Notes: a model not told the origin generated them from the letters alone. Shown: positions 60,901 through 64,000, counted from the stretch's first letter. The stretch: DNA of 64,000 bases from Siphonodentalium dalli (GCA_032622095.1 CP136066.1:42049835-42113834), one strand, 5' to 3'. Program-made: numbers and translations.

Positions 60901-63388
60901 GCTACAAATAGGTGGCAACTTGCATAAATCCAAGATGGACGTCAAGGTCACGTGACCTATTTTATGTCCAAAGTGGGTTCATATAGGTTACTCCTGTGTA
61001 CCTTACTGTTGGACATCGTATAATTGGGTTGAATATTAGAAAGCAAACAACACACCCATTCATACCCACACAAACTGTACATATACAGGCAAATAGCCAC
61101 TAATCCAAGATGGCCGCCAATGTCGCGTGACCTTGGTGGGCGTGTCCACGGCGGCATTCGACAGGGTATACCTATGTCTATATAAATGTGAAGTTTCAAC
61201 TAATTATATTAGAAACTGCTTGAGATATAATGTATTACCCATATATACCTGAAATACATGGATATATGTACAGGATGCTTGGCACTGGGGGCTACGTCTG
61301 TGGTGGCGGGTGGCAGCAAAAGAGTTAATGCCATAAAAAATGTGAAAATACGGGATTTACATTCACCGGGATTGAGTGGAATAATCTGTGCCCCCCTCCA
61401 TCTAGATATTTTTTCCCTTGTTTTTCGTAAACTAACTACAGTAATGCCCTAAGTAATCGACCCCTTAACCACAGCAGAATTAAGGGTCACTTTTCAGGAT
61501 TTAGTCGGAAATATGGCTTGTTGCCATTCATCGGAAAGCTCTCCCTGAGAGCATTCCGATGAATGGCAACAAGCCATATTTCCGACTAAATCCTGAAAAT
61601 TTACCCATAATTCTGCTGTAGTTGGGTAACTTTTCAGGATTTAGTCGGAAATATGGCTTGTTGCCATTCATCGGAAAGCTCTCCCTGAGAGCATTCCGAT
61701 GAATGGCAACAAGCCATATTTCCGACTAAATCCTGAAAAGTTACCCATAATTCTGCTGTAGTTAAAGAGTCCATTACTTAGGGCATTACTGTACATGTAC
61801 TGGATTCACTTTTGTCAGTCTGTCCATCTGTCTGGCAATTTATCTCAGCCATCATCATGGGTAACAGGGTTTGAATGAAATTTGGTATGGAAGTTTGCCA
61901 TCCCGAGTACTGTAAAAAGAGGGGCCAATGACATTCTTACATTTTCTTTTCTAGAATTATCCTTCTTTGTTAATCTGGAAATATTGTTTATGTCCGCTCA
62001 CCTTTTAGGGGATATGGCATCTACTGGACCTGGTTGGGCCTCACCAAATAGATGCTTACAGGCAAGGCTGGTTACAGTGTGTCTGACATTTGCAGAATGA
62101 GGTCCCCAGAGGGTGAATTTAGTGATGCTATCCCACCCAGTGGGCTAGCATCACCATATTCACCCTCTGGGAACCTCATTCTGCTTTGTCCTCAACTGCT
62201 TATGGAGACCTAGTTCCCCAGTTGAAATTGGTGATGTTCACCCATTAGTCATCTTGATTATGCAACATATCTTTTGCAAATTAGGGGATATAGAAACTGA
62301 ACAGAAGGGGAAAAGTAACTAAAACAATGTTAATTGGAGACTATAGATTATAGACTAGCAGAATGAGGTCCTCAGAGGGTGAAATTGGTGATGCTAGCCT
62401 TCTATAAGGGTTAGTACATGTATAACTAAATTCACCCTCCGGGGACCCCATTCTGTAAATGTCAGGCACTCTATGTCCAGGCTTGCTTACATATACATGT
62501 TTAAAGGTACTCAATCCGATCAGAGGGTCCCCATCTCAACAGATTTTATCAAAGGTCACTTTAGTTATCAGAATCGATTAATTATCCAAAAATAATGCTA
62601 ACGACTGTGAACTATCGTATATATAATTGCCCAAAATGTGTTGTGTAGCAACATTTTATTCAATGGAATTTAGTATCGAGAGTATGTCGGTCGGCTTTTT
62701 CGGTAAACTTCTGGGACAGAAAGTATTCCCGATAATGAAAAATAATAGATGTCTAAAATCGATATCTAATAAATCTGAGCTTTGATGGGTGGATTCCTCG
62801 ACTCGAATCAAATATTTTTGACCCCCGAAGCCATTGAAAAAGTAATTGTTGGAGTTTTATCGGATTGAGTACCTTTAAATGAGTCCACTACTCCACTAGC
62901 TACATATTCTATATTTAAATTGATGTGAAGCACTCCGGTAGAGCGATCAAATAGTGGAGAATAATCTTGCTCAAAATAACCGTAGTTATTTTTACAAATA
63001 TTATATCCGAATTGACAACACAGACCATCATTCTTATATATTAATTAAATACAGTGACGCTCCATGGCGAAATCGTTTTCGTTAGTTTACCACCGATAGA
63101 TGCGTCCCGAATCGAGTAGTAAATATTTACAATTGAGCGCAGTTCAGATGATGTTTTCTATGGAGTGGTACGGTTTATTTGCTTCAAAAATTTTGGCGAC
63201 GTTAGTAGAATGTTACATTCCTCCAGTTGGCATAGCGCCTGAATACTAACACATCAGTATCACGCAGCCGAACAGGTACATAATATGTCTTTAATTATTC
63301 AGATATGAGGAAGGCGTTATCACACGATGTAGATAAGAAGTCAATTATTCCGCTACCACACCCTGTACGTCCAGAGGAGTTGGACTAA
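15918..63388 (+). CDS. NAA20: N-alpha-acetyltransferase 20, NatB catalytic subunit
   Basis: Six coding exons: 15918-15970, 23712-23736 (a 25-nt microexon), 26834-26924, 29087-29216, 52897-53033 and 63303-63388. All introns are GT-AG, phases agree at every join, and the product is 173 aa against about 178 in vertebrates. It opens [17 protein letters not shown], then [18 protein letters not shown] and MGYIMGK. Residues 82-87 are RRLGLA, the acetyl-CoA pyrophosphate-binding loop (R/QxxGxG/A) of GNAT enzymes; FFVDLFVR and NRLGY follow, and it ends HPVRPEELD. NatB (NAA20 with NAA25) acetylates nascent proteins starting Met-Asp, Met-Glu, Met-Asn or Met-Gln at the ribosome. The start has a purine at -3 (G). 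The weakest site is the microexon donor ACT|GTATCC. Introns are large (7.7, 3.1, 2.2, 23.7 and 10.3 kb) and full of mobile DNA; intron 4 contains a P450 gene on the other strand. The gene looks intact. Confidence 0.96.
16386..17260. mobile_element. Non-autonomous hAT element with 8-bp target duplication
   Basis: Termini are TAGAGGTGCCACGATTA and the inverted TAATCGTGGCACCCCTA (one mismatch). Direct repeats GTTCAAAT lie at 16378-16385 and 17261-17268. Subterminal copies of AATCGATTAT in both orientations are likely transposase-binding repeats. The 875 bp interior has no transposase; a 110-codon frame at 16499-16831 is unrecognisable. It lies in NAA20 intron 1. Confidence 0.9.
17399..18344. mobile_element. 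TA-flanked non-autonomous DNA transposon
   Basis: Terminal inverted repeats begin CTCTCGTGTCTGGAATAAA and are followed by GTGCA-containing subterminal repeats (AATATAAGTGCAGGGTGGAA near 17430 and 17480; AATAAACGTGCA and GTGCAGGGTGGAAAATC near 18255-18315). Both ends are flanked by TA. The interior has a 107-codon minus-strand frame (17559-17882) matching nothing I know. Tc1/mariner-like by target only. Confidence 0.8.
18345..20162. other. Intron 1 stretch, no gene or clear element
   Basis: Very AT-rich NAA20 intron sequence. Short local inverted repeats occur (for example GAATTTCTCAAG near 19320 and CTAACTTAGACC/CTAAGTTAG near 19375). ORFs stay under 80 codons and are not recognisable. Confidence 0.5.
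20163..20668. mobile_element. Foldback element, diverged relative of 1190-1575
   Basis: It shares AGTACAAAACCTG...AAGTCGAAAAAATA at the left, ATTGCGATATCGGCTCAC twice internally (near 20302 and 20477), and AAAGTTCCCTGTCAAAACTG...CAAGGTTTTGTACTG at the right. The central unit seems to have been duplicated relative to the copy at 1190-1575. Confidence 0.65.
20669..21630. other. Intron 1 stretch, no gene seen
   Basis: NAA20 intron sequence without a recognisable exon, element end or tandem repeat. ORFs are short. Confidence 0.5.
21631..22095. mobile_element. MITE family 3 with two hairpin modules
   Basis: Terminal inverted repeats of about 50 bp contain TGACCTGCCATATCAAATCC at the left and GGATTTGATATGGCGGGTCA at the right, then ...TTTTACCCTGTGCC, where the hairpin begins. 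Two hairpin modules in opposite orientation flank a middle part with CAGAGCCCCAGACAAACATG and GGGCTCCCTGCAGGG. The ends differ wholly from the TTAA families, yet hairpins and part of the AT linker (ATTCTTTAACAATTTTATAA) are the same. The target duplication is unclear. Confidence 0.8.
22334..22503. mobile_element. TA-flanked hairpin MITE, copy 2 (shorter loop)
   Basis: Same ends as the copy at 578-792, flanked by TA. It lacks the central CATTCATCGGAAAGCTCTC part, so the two arms meet at GGAAATATGGCAACAAGCCA. Confidence 0.85.
23016..23405 (+). mobile_element. TTAA-1 MITE with two hairpin modules
   Basis: It has TTAA at both ends, the TTAACCCTTTACCCAACAG terminal repeat, and two hairpins in opposite orientation. 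It lies in NAA20 intron 1 about 300 bp before the microexon. Hairpin substitutions (GTGAGTCGACC, GGTCGTCTC) are not compensated on the other arm. Confidence 0.9.
24432..25846 (+). repeat. 35-bp minisatellite, about 40 units
   Basis: Head-to-tail repeats of a 35-bp unit containing CATACCCTCAAACTGGTGAA followed by TTCAGCTTTGATTCT. Units are nearly identical, with occasional single changes (ATTCACATACC, CATACCATC, ATTATCATACC). Each carries GAATTC. It lies in NAA20 intron 2. There are no unique spacers, so it is not a CRISPR-like array. Copy number may be collapsed or expanded by assembly. Confidence 0.97.
25947..26159. mobile_element. TA-flanked hairpin MITE, copy 3
   Basis: The left end is CCGTAATGCTCTAA and the right end AGCATTACTG, flanked by TA. 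The arms are nearly perfect complements around GGAAAGCTCTCGGGGAGAGC. NAA20 intron 2. Confidence 0.85.
26528..26776 (+). mobile_element. TTAA-2 MITE with one hairpin module
   Basis: The ends are TTAACCCTTTGAGTGCCAGG and CCTGGCACTCAAAGGGTTAA, with TTAA target sites. Internally GTATCAACCCATATACCCTG leads into a single hairpin, then GGCCTAACA and an AT-rich linker, then GGGCCGATGAGATCGGC. It lies 57 bp upstream of NAA20 exon 3. Confidence 0.88.
26985..27428 (+). repeat. Diverged tandem copies of a dispersed mollusc-type repeat
   Basis: GGTGATAGCACAGCTTGGGG and close variants recur near 27067, 27246 and 27391, each followed by GTCCTT and a ...CTTGTAACTT motif. The start has the CGTCCGTCAGTCTGTCC tract common to such repeats. 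No coding frame. Confidence 0.6.
27430..27642. mobile_element. TA-flanked hairpin MITE, copy 4
   Basis: The left end is CAATAATGCCCTAAG, the right end CTTAGGGCATTACTG, both flanked by TA. NAA20 intron 3. Confidence 0.85.
27895..28470. repeat. Two-length minisatellite (33 and 23 bp units)
   Basis: Every unit has CCAACTGATATCCCAAGCTG. It is followed either by TTACAGCATCAA (long unit) or by AAC (short unit). Long and short units alternate early on, and a run of short units closes the array. The long unit is 33 bp, which explains the open frames; the two lengths would disrupt any protein. NAA20 intron 3. Confidence 0.93.
28551..28950 (-). mobile_element. TTAA-1 MITE with two hairpin modules
   Basis: Full 400 bp copy, inverted relative to the one at 2217. 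TTAA is present at both ends. It lies 137 bp upstream of NAA20 exon 4. Confidence 0.9.
29297..29452. repeat. Long palindrome
   Basis: Left arm ACAGAACGACACGATGTGTA ... GTGCTGTCGTGGAAGG and right arm CCTTCCGCGACAGCAC ... TACACATCGTGTCGTTCTGT are inverted copies with few mismatches. The loop is TTAGAACGAGAGGCGCTTGT or so. It begins 80 bp after NAA20 exon 4 and creates short ORFs on the plus strand. Confidence 0.85.
29453..30299. other. Intron 4 stretch, no gene seen
   Basis: AT-rich NAA20 intron sequence with a C-rich tract near 30050-30080. No recognised exon or element. Confidence 0.5.
30300..30450. mobile_element. Palindromic GAATGAGGTCC element, copy a
   Basis: The arms AGCCTTGATATAGTGAGCC, GCAGAATGAGGTCCCCAGAG and GGTGAATTTGGTGATGCTAG are mirrored by their complements around a short loop. 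Other full or part copies are near 32425-32515, 32730-32817, 33243-33342, 57742-57787, 57944-58045, 62093-62190 and 62357-62457. Several sit beside the same CAAATGTCAGACACACTAAA flank, so the true unit may be longer. No terminal duplication was established. Confidence 0.7.
30580..30820. repeat. Repeats of GTCATATTGGACTC
   Basis: The motif GTCATATTGGACTCCC occurs twice at 30590-30630 in direct order, then inverted as TATGACTTTTT; again at 30769 direct and 30799 inverted. It looks like the ends of one or two small foldbacks. Confidence 0.5.
31009..31385 (+). repeat. Dispersed repeat, copy 2 of 3
   Basis: Closely matches 3255-3670: GACATATTATGGACTTGTCT, TACTCAGGTGCTATGCCAAC, GTAAATATTTACATC, AAGATTATTCTCCATTTCTA. 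See also 62900-63290 (inverted). Confidence 0.75.
31410..35095 (+). repeat. Segmental duplication, copy 1 (pairs with 57000-59286)
   Basis: In the same order and strand this block shares many stretches with intron 5: GGTGTGGATGTTCCCTAGGT, CAGATTTGTTCAAATGAGGT, GCTTCCTTCACAAGGACCAT, AACATCTACCTTGGAAC, GAGATTGGAAATTTCCAACA and CAGTCTGGTGAGCGACCCC. Copies of the GAATGAGGTCC palindrome lie in both. Copy 1 is longer because of local expansions near 32700-33900 and a TA-flanked MITE at 34685. No protein is visible. Confidence 0.8.
34685..34911. mobile_element. TA-flanked hairpin MITE, copy 5
   Basis: The ends are CAGTAATGCTCTAAG and its complement, flanked by TA. An extra AAACTTTCATCGG beside the loop makes it slightly longer. 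The paralogous position in intron 5 (near 59130) lacks it, so it inserted after that duplication. Confidence 0.85.
35139..35224. mobile_element. Very short TTAA MITE (86 bp)
   Basis: The ends are TTAACACGTTGATTGCCAAC and GCCGGCACTCAACGTGTTAA with TTAA sites. The TGCCA in the end matches the other TTAA families. It has no hairpin module. Confidence 0.7.
35391..35790 (+). mobile_element. TTAA-1 MITE flanked by CTAA, in the P450 3' UTR
   Basis: Full 400 bp copy with two hairpins. Both flanking target sites read CTAA instead of TTAA, so a CTAA target is likelier than two separate mutations. Its right end is 29 bp past the P450 stop codon. On the minus strand it carries AATAAA (35753-35748), a candidate polyadenylation signal for that gene. 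Confidence 0.88.
35820..43716 (-). CDS. Cytochrome P450, CYP2 clan, complete, nested in NAA20 intron 4
   Basis: Four exons: 43716-43371, 41118-40588, 37395-36955 and 36001-35820; all introns GT-AG and phase 1; product 499 aa, normal for the family. In order: N-terminal membrane anchor (about residues 9-26), proline hinge LPPGPP (33-38), helix-C WKNNR (125-129), helix-I AGTNTT (306-311), helix-K ETLR (363-366), PSRF in place of the usual PERF, and the heme loop FSIGRRLCPG (437-446) with Cys444 as the iron ligand. The protein should sit on the ER membrane and, with cytochrome P450 reductase, insert one oxygen atom into a lipophilic substrate. The helix-I acid (D/E) is Asn309, which also occurs in some active P450s. 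Substrate and subfamily cannot be set from sequence; CYP2J/2U-like is a guess. A 2 kb minisatellite starts 174 bp upstream of the start codon. It seems intact. Confidence 0.96.
36060..36800 (-). repeat. Dispersed repeat in P450 intron 3 (copy of the GATCATCACCAAACTT family)
   Basis: Recurring motifs are TAGATGGGAGCTATCAAATT, GCATGACTAAATC and AACATGGCCACCA. The same family fills 37900-38345 and 42055-42840. Internal units of about 170-200 bp repeat imperfectly. No protein. Confidence 0.7.
37900..38347 (-). repeat. Dispersed repeat in P450 intron 2
   Basis: Two imperfect units share GCATGACTA(A/G)ATCCTTTG, TACAGT(C/T)(A/C)ACATCCCTC and TCACCAAACTTCAT. The tail TTAAGTTACAGTGTCATTGA recurs near 42815 and 36755. 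Confidence 0.7.
38348..38610 (+). mobile_element. TTAA-1 MITE, internally deleted
   Basis: Both TTAA ends are intact, but the element is only 263 bp. The first hairpin breaks off at CGAGTCGACC and resumes as TATCATTGGCTTAAC; the second hairpin and the linker end are lost. The missing parts are the palindromes, as expected if replication skips over hairpins. Confidence 0.85.
38611..38760 (+). mobile_element. Possible tRNA-derived SINE
   Basis: A-box-like TAGGTGAAGTGG (38622-38633) and B-box-like GGTTGAAATCCC (38688-38699) are about 55 bp apart, near the spacing of a tRNA promoter. An A-rich tail (TAATAAAAAAAATG) ends it near 38750. The head does not fold into a clean tRNA by eye. It directly abuts the TTAA of the preceding MITE. 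Confidence 0.4.
39170..39569 (-). mobile_element. TTAA-1 MITE with two hairpin modules
   Basis: Full 400 bp copy in inverted orientation with TTAA ends, in P450 intron 2. The second hairpin has uncompensated changes (GCATACATAAGAGGATGC). Confidence 0.9.
39570..40587. other. P450 intron 2, no further exon seen
   Basis: AT-rich sequence with a small palindromic tract near 39995-40075 (GTAGTGTGCT...TTAGCA). A 127-codon minus-strand frame (40036-39653) has no recognisable domain and is probably chance. Confidence 0.5.
42055..42840 (+). repeat. Dispersed repeat in P450 intron 1
   Basis: At least three imperfect units carry TCATC(A/C)GATCATCACCAAA, TATGGATCTT and GGTGA(C/T)(C/T)TCTAGAT. The upstream edge has a TCCATCCTTCTGTCC tract (41880-41945). 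Frames on both strands are repeat artefacts. Confidence 0.7.
43890..45862 (+). repeat. 33-bp minisatellite with higher-order structure
   Basis: About 60 units of 33 bp containing GGGTGGTGGTGTATTGTTGG and TGTATTATTAATA. The first ~600 bp are homogeneous GTGG units. From about 44490 two unit types (GGTGGTGG and GGTGTTGG) plus rare variants (GGTTGTGG, TATTATTGG) and 22-bp short units occur in a fixed order. That order repeats from about 45003 and, less fully, from 45424. Because 33 is a multiple of 3, open frames up to 393 codons arise on both strands; they are not genes. It starts 174 bp upstream of the P450 start codon. Confidence 0.97.
45935..46187 (-). mobile_element. TTAA-2 MITE with one hairpin module
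   Basis: Inverted relative to 26528-26776. The ends are TTAACCCTTTGAGTGCCAGG and its complement with TTAA sites; it holds GGGCCGATCTTATCGGCCC and one hairpin. It lies 70 bp from the minisatellite. Confidence 0.88.
46633..47034 (-). mobile_element. TTAA-1 MITE with two hairpin modules
   Basis: Full copy with TTAA ends. One hairpin arm has an extra TA (TTATATATATGCGAG) with no matching change opposite. Confidence 0.9.
47150..47457 (+). pseudogene. Possible relic of a LINE ORF2 C-terminus
   Basis: A short plus-strand frame reads [20 protein letters not shown] and later [22 protein letters not shown] before a stop. The pattern (G-R-Y/W, an acidic turn, F-x-C-P, then a helix) resembles the zinc-knuckle tail after the reverse transcriptase in CR1-like LINEs. 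No reverse transcriptase lies upstream, so it would be a heavily truncated fragment. Confidence 0.35.
47488..48416. mobile_element. MULE-like element, ~100-bp terminal repeats, 9-bp target duplication
   Basis: Both ends carry about 100 bp of almost perfect inverted repeat, starting TAGTCCAAGTCTTCTCGTAC and running through GGGATGGAGATGCTAGTATT and CAGGCCCATGCATTCCTATG. Direct repeats TGATGTTAC lie at 47479-47487 and 48417-48425. Long inverted repeats with a 9-bp duplication fit the Mutator superfamily. The 929 bp element has no transposase. NAA20 intron 4. Confidence 0.87.
48427..48912. other. Intron 4 stretch, no gene seen
   Basis: AT-rich, with one unremarkable 83-codon minus-strand frame. 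Nothing recognised. Confidence 0.5.
48913..49311 (+). mobile_element. TTAA-1 MITE with two hairpin modules
   Basis: Full copy with TTAA ends in the same orientation as 2217-2616. Confidence 0.9.
49825..50470 (+). repeat. Mollusc-type dispersed repeat with three ~175-bp tandem units
   Basis: It starts TTAGCTCACCTGAGACGAAG, TCTCCGGTGGAGCTATAGTC and runs of CCGTCC, shared with 56926-57020. From about 50008, three units repeat GAACCTGTGCACCTGCG, TATGACGTCTGTC, GGTGGAGTTATC and CGAGCTTTTATTCC. No protein. Confidence 0.85.
50478..50521 (+). repeat. Short interstitial telomere-like tract
   Basis: Five or six imperfect TTAGGG units (GTTAGGGTTAGGGGGTTTAG, GGTTAGGGTTA). It is a few tens of bp long and embedded in intron sequence, so not a chromosome end. 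Confidence 0.85.
50716..51336. mobile_element. Chimeric MITE: TTAA-2-like left end, family-3 right end, two hairpin modules
   Basis: The left end TTAACTCTTTCAGTGCCAAG and GTATCAACCCATAT match the TTAA-2 family. The right end GACTGGATTTGATATGGCGG matches family 3. Between them are two hairpin modules in opposite orientation (near 50938-51004 and 51213-51281) and the family-3 middle part in reverse (CCTGCAGGGAGCGCC, CATGTTTGTCTGGGGCTCTG). This is either a nested insertion or a recombinant of two families that share the hairpin. Confidence 0.65.
51337..52896. other. Intron 4 3' portion, no gene seen
   Basis: Contains a poly-A tract near 51657 and a dispersed repeat at about 52384-52700 beginning ATGTGTACCCATACCATAG, with the TCGTCCATCCGCCTGTCTG tract, twice CCAAA(A)TTTG(G)TAT units and GTTCGAATATGGGTTTGATC. 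Some motifs recur near 22810-22880. No exon until 52897. Confidence 0.5.
53040..54700. other. Intron 5 5' portion, no gene seen
   Basis: A small inverted repeat at 53216-53290 (GTTCAGATAATAAGTTCAAC / AACTTATTTTCTGAACATT). A 134-codon frame at 53410-53814 has no recognisable domain and ends in poor composition. The part at 54130-54200 resembles 6385-6480. Confidence 0.45.
54738..54993 (+). repeat. 128-bp direct duplication
   Basis: Two essentially identical units from TTTTAAAACTTTATTGGTTA to ATCCATAATCATATAACA. They are followed near 55050-55095 by CCAATAAATAATCTAATCTA, a simple-repeat tail of the kind that ends some LINEs, so this may be the 3' end of a retrotransposon. Confidence 0.75.
55124..55552. 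mobile_element. TTAA-3 MITE, copy 1
   Basis: Ends are TTAAAGGTACTCAATC and GATTGAGTACCTTTAA with TTAA sites. The 429 bp interior is a foldback centred on AACTCTAAAATCAAGTGGTT and its complement, with GGAACCCACCCGTCAAAGCT mirrored by AGCTTTGATGGGTGGGTTCC. A relative lies at 62501-62878. Confidence 0.85.
55643..56783 (+). repeat. Duplicated block A (copy of part of 59287-60570)
   Basis: Nearly identical to block B, from TATAAGACTTCTCACCAA through the TTAA end at 55674 (TTAACTCTTTCGCTGCCA), the GGGGCGCCTGCGGCGC repeats and the first part of a Helitron (from 56455). It stops abruptly inside a Helitron sub-repeat at GGAAACGGGTGGAGC. Both sides are flanked by a ~140 bp direct duplication (55503-55642 and 56784-56925). 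Confidence 0.85.
56784..56999 (+). repeat. Repeated MITE end plus mollusc-type repeat start
   Basis: 56784-56925 repeats 55503-55642: the right end of the TTAA-3 MITE and its flank (AAGAACCAGTCAACAACTTT, GCTCATGGTGTTTAG). It then enters AGCTCACCTGAGACGAAGTC and CCGTCC runs like those at 49825. Confidence 0.8.
57000..59286 (+). repeat. Segmental duplication, copy 2 (pairs with 31410-35095)
   Basis: Colinear with the intron 4 block in direct orientation (see that entry for the shared stretches). It includes two GAATGAGGTCC palindrome copies (57742-57787 partial, 57944-58045). The minus-strand 134-codon frame at its end (59455-59051) is an artefact. Confidence 0.8.
59320..61328. mobile_element. 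2-kb non-autonomous TTAA element
   Basis: TTAACTCTTTCGCTGCCAAA at the left and GGTGGCAGCAAAAGAGTTAA at the right form an inverted repeat (17 of 18) with TTAA at both ends. Inside are tandem ~100-180 bp units around CTCTAATGATCGAGGGGCGC and GCCTGCGGCGCATAAGATAC, three similar blocks with AAGATGGCCGTCAAGATCAC-type motifs (60160, 60930, 61108), and a nested Helitron. No transposase frame was found. Confidence 0.75.
60246..60805 (+). mobile_element. Helitron-like element nested in the TTAA element
   Basis: It starts A|TCTCATATATATTTTGAAG, has a GTCTGTCTGTCTGTTTG tract, about three ~120 bp units of the same family as at 4335-5916, and ends with the stem AGCCCGGACAACGTCGGGCT, then CATCGGCTAG|T. 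The last part repeats an AGCCCGGACAACGTCGGGCT end twice (60719, 60776). Non-autonomous. Confidence 0.7.
61439..61791. mobile_element. TA-flanked hairpin MITE, copy 6, internally duplicated
   Basis: The ends are CAGTAATGCCCTAAG and its complement, flanked by TA. The central hairpin (GGTAACTTTTCAGGATTTAG ... CCTGAAAAGTTACCC) is present twice in tandem, 353 bp in all. Both duplicates share CTCCCTGAGAGCATTCCG, so the duplication is local and recent. Confidence 0.87.
62093..62457. mobile_element. Two GAATGAGGTCC palindromic copies
   Basis: Foldbacks at 62093-62190 and 62357-62457 share GCAGAATGAGGTCC, GAGGGTGAA and GTGATGCTA with inverted right arms. The intervening sequence (TTGAAATTGGTGATGTTCAC, GCAAATTAGGGGATATAGAA) matches, in inverted orientation, the spacers near 57830-57910 and 32600-32700. 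Confidence 0.7.
62501..62878. mobile_element. TTAA-3 MITE, copy 2
   Basis: TTAAAGGTACTCAATCCGAT at the left and TCGGATTGAGTACCTTTAA at the right with TTAA sites. The right interior keeps GAGCTTTGATGGGTGG and GACTCGAATCAAATATTTTT of copy 1; the left interior is different. Confidence 0.82.
62900..63290 (-). repeat. Dispersed repeat, copy 3 of 3, beside NAA20 exon 6
   Basis: Inverted match to 3255-3670 and 31009-31385 (GAGAATAATCTTGCTCAAA, GTAAATATTTAC, AGTTGGCATAGCGCCTGA). It ends about 15 bp before the exon 6 acceptor, so the polypyrimidine and branch-point region lies at or inside its edge. Confidence 0.75.
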
Positions 63389-63417
63389 CACGGGCTCAGG
63401 TTCTTTACGGAGATAAC

Positions 63418-63546
63418 ATGACGTTCTATCTCAACCTACTGGTTATTGTTCTTACAACACTGATTGCTGTTGTCATCACATTTATTATACTGACGGCCAG
63501 ATCATCGAAGAAATACCACATCCATGTTCCTGACAGAGAACTATAG
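63418..63546 (+). CDS. 42-aa single-pass membrane microprotein, 29 nt downstream of the NAA20 stop
   Basis: The ORF has an A at -3 of its start codon. The product opens MTFYLNLLVIVLTTL, an uninterrupted hydrophobic stretch to about residue 26 (one membrane helix), then a polar basic tail SSKKYHIHVPDREL. The composition, a helix with no charge followed by Arg and two Lys, would place the tail in the cytosol. I recognise no family; sarcolipin-like or SMIM-type proteins are similar only in size. It probably lies in the NAA20 3' UTR, so it would be a downstream cistron or a separate short transcript. A TA-flanked MITE begins 7 bp after its stop. It could be chance, but a clean helix plus basic tail is uncommon in random AT-rich DNA. 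Confidence 0.45.
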   Translation: MTFYLNLLVIVLTTLIAVVITFIILTARSSKKYHIHVPDREL

Positions 63547-63552
63547 TTTGTA

Positions 63553-63762
63553 CAGAATGTCCTAAATAATCGACTATTAACCACAGCAGAATTATGGGTA
63601 ATTTTTCAGGACTTAGTCGGAAATATGGCTTGTTGCCATTTATCGGAAAACTCTCAGTGAGAGCTTTCCAATGAATGGCAAGAAGCCATATTTCCGACTA
63701 AATCCTGAAAAATACCCATAATTCTGCCGTAGTTAAGGAGTCGATTATTTAGGGCATTACTG
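63553..63762. mobile_element. TA-flanked hairpin MITE, copy 7
   Basis: Left end CAGAATGTCCTAAATAATCG, right end CGATTATTTAGGGCATTACTG less one base, left flank TA; the right flank has changed to CA. It lies in the likely NAA20 3' UTR. Confidence 0.82.
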
Positions 63763-64000
63763 CAGTCCAAGTTTCCTGCTACGTAATCCAGCTTGTGATA
63801 TCGGTAATGCTAGATGTTGGTTTTTTTCACATTATATTGCCATTTTAAGTTGACGACTCAATGTGGAGTTTAGAACAAATATGTATTTTATGGAATAAGC
63901 CAGTTACTTTCACAATTTTTAATTTTTAACCCATATTAAAGATATCAGCAGGTGTTTTGTTATACCCATGATATATTAGCAGTGGTTATGTTATACCCAT
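63763..64000 (+). other. Likely NAA20 3' UTR or flank
   Basis: ATTAAA at 63935-63940 is a possible polyadenylation signal. No canonical AATAAA occurs between the NAA20 stop and the window end. No further exon seen. Confidence 0.35.

Overview
The window is animal nuclear DNA: AT-rich, GT-AG introns, few genes and dense mobile DNA. The organism is probably a marine bivalve or another mollusc. That rests on the exon proteins (closest to animal NAA20, CYP2-clan P450 and C4orf33 proteins as I remember them), on bivalve-style dispersed repeats (a GCTCACCTGAGACGAAG start followed by CCGTCC runs) and on Helitrons carrying ~120 bp internal tandem repeats. No species can be named from this.

Genes. Three protein-coding genes can be assembled from splice-consistent exons. 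(1) A UPF0462/C4orf33-like gene on the minus strand: exons at 8889-8697 and 2707-2650, remainder beyond the left edge. (2) NAA20, catalytic subunit of the NatB N-terminal acetyltransferase, on the plus strand: six coding exons over 47.5 kb (15918-63388), 173 aa, apparently intact. (3) A complete four-exon CYP2-clan cytochrome P450 on the minus strand (43716-35820, 499 aa), nested inside the 23.7 kb fourth intron of NAA20. A 42-codon ORF for a single-pass membrane microprotein starts 29 nt after the NAA20 stop codon.

Layout. 1-8.9 kb: C4orf33-like introns with foldback elements, two head-to-tail Helitrons and a hAT MITE with a perfect 8-bp target duplication. 8.9-15.9 kb: intergenic, with a 5'-truncated, frameshifted CR1/Jockey-type LINE. 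15.9-29.2 kb: NAA20 exons 1-4, with hAT, TA-flanked and TTAA-flanked elements and two minisatellites. 29.2-52.9 kb: intron 4, with the P450, a 2 kb minisatellite just upstream of its start codon, a MULE-like element and many TTAA elements. 52.9-63.4 kb: exon 5, intron 5 with segmental duplications and a 2 kb TTAA element, exon 6. 63.4-64 kb: microORF and 3' flank.

The most unusual feature is a ~75 bp hairpin module with outward-facing TATATAAG boxes and fixed polarity. It occurs about 20 times, inside at least three non-autonomous element families with different terminal inverted repeats. The genes show no obvious shared pathway: NAA20 is a housekeeping co-translational acetyltransferase, the P450 is an ER monooxygenase, and C4orf33 is of unknown function.
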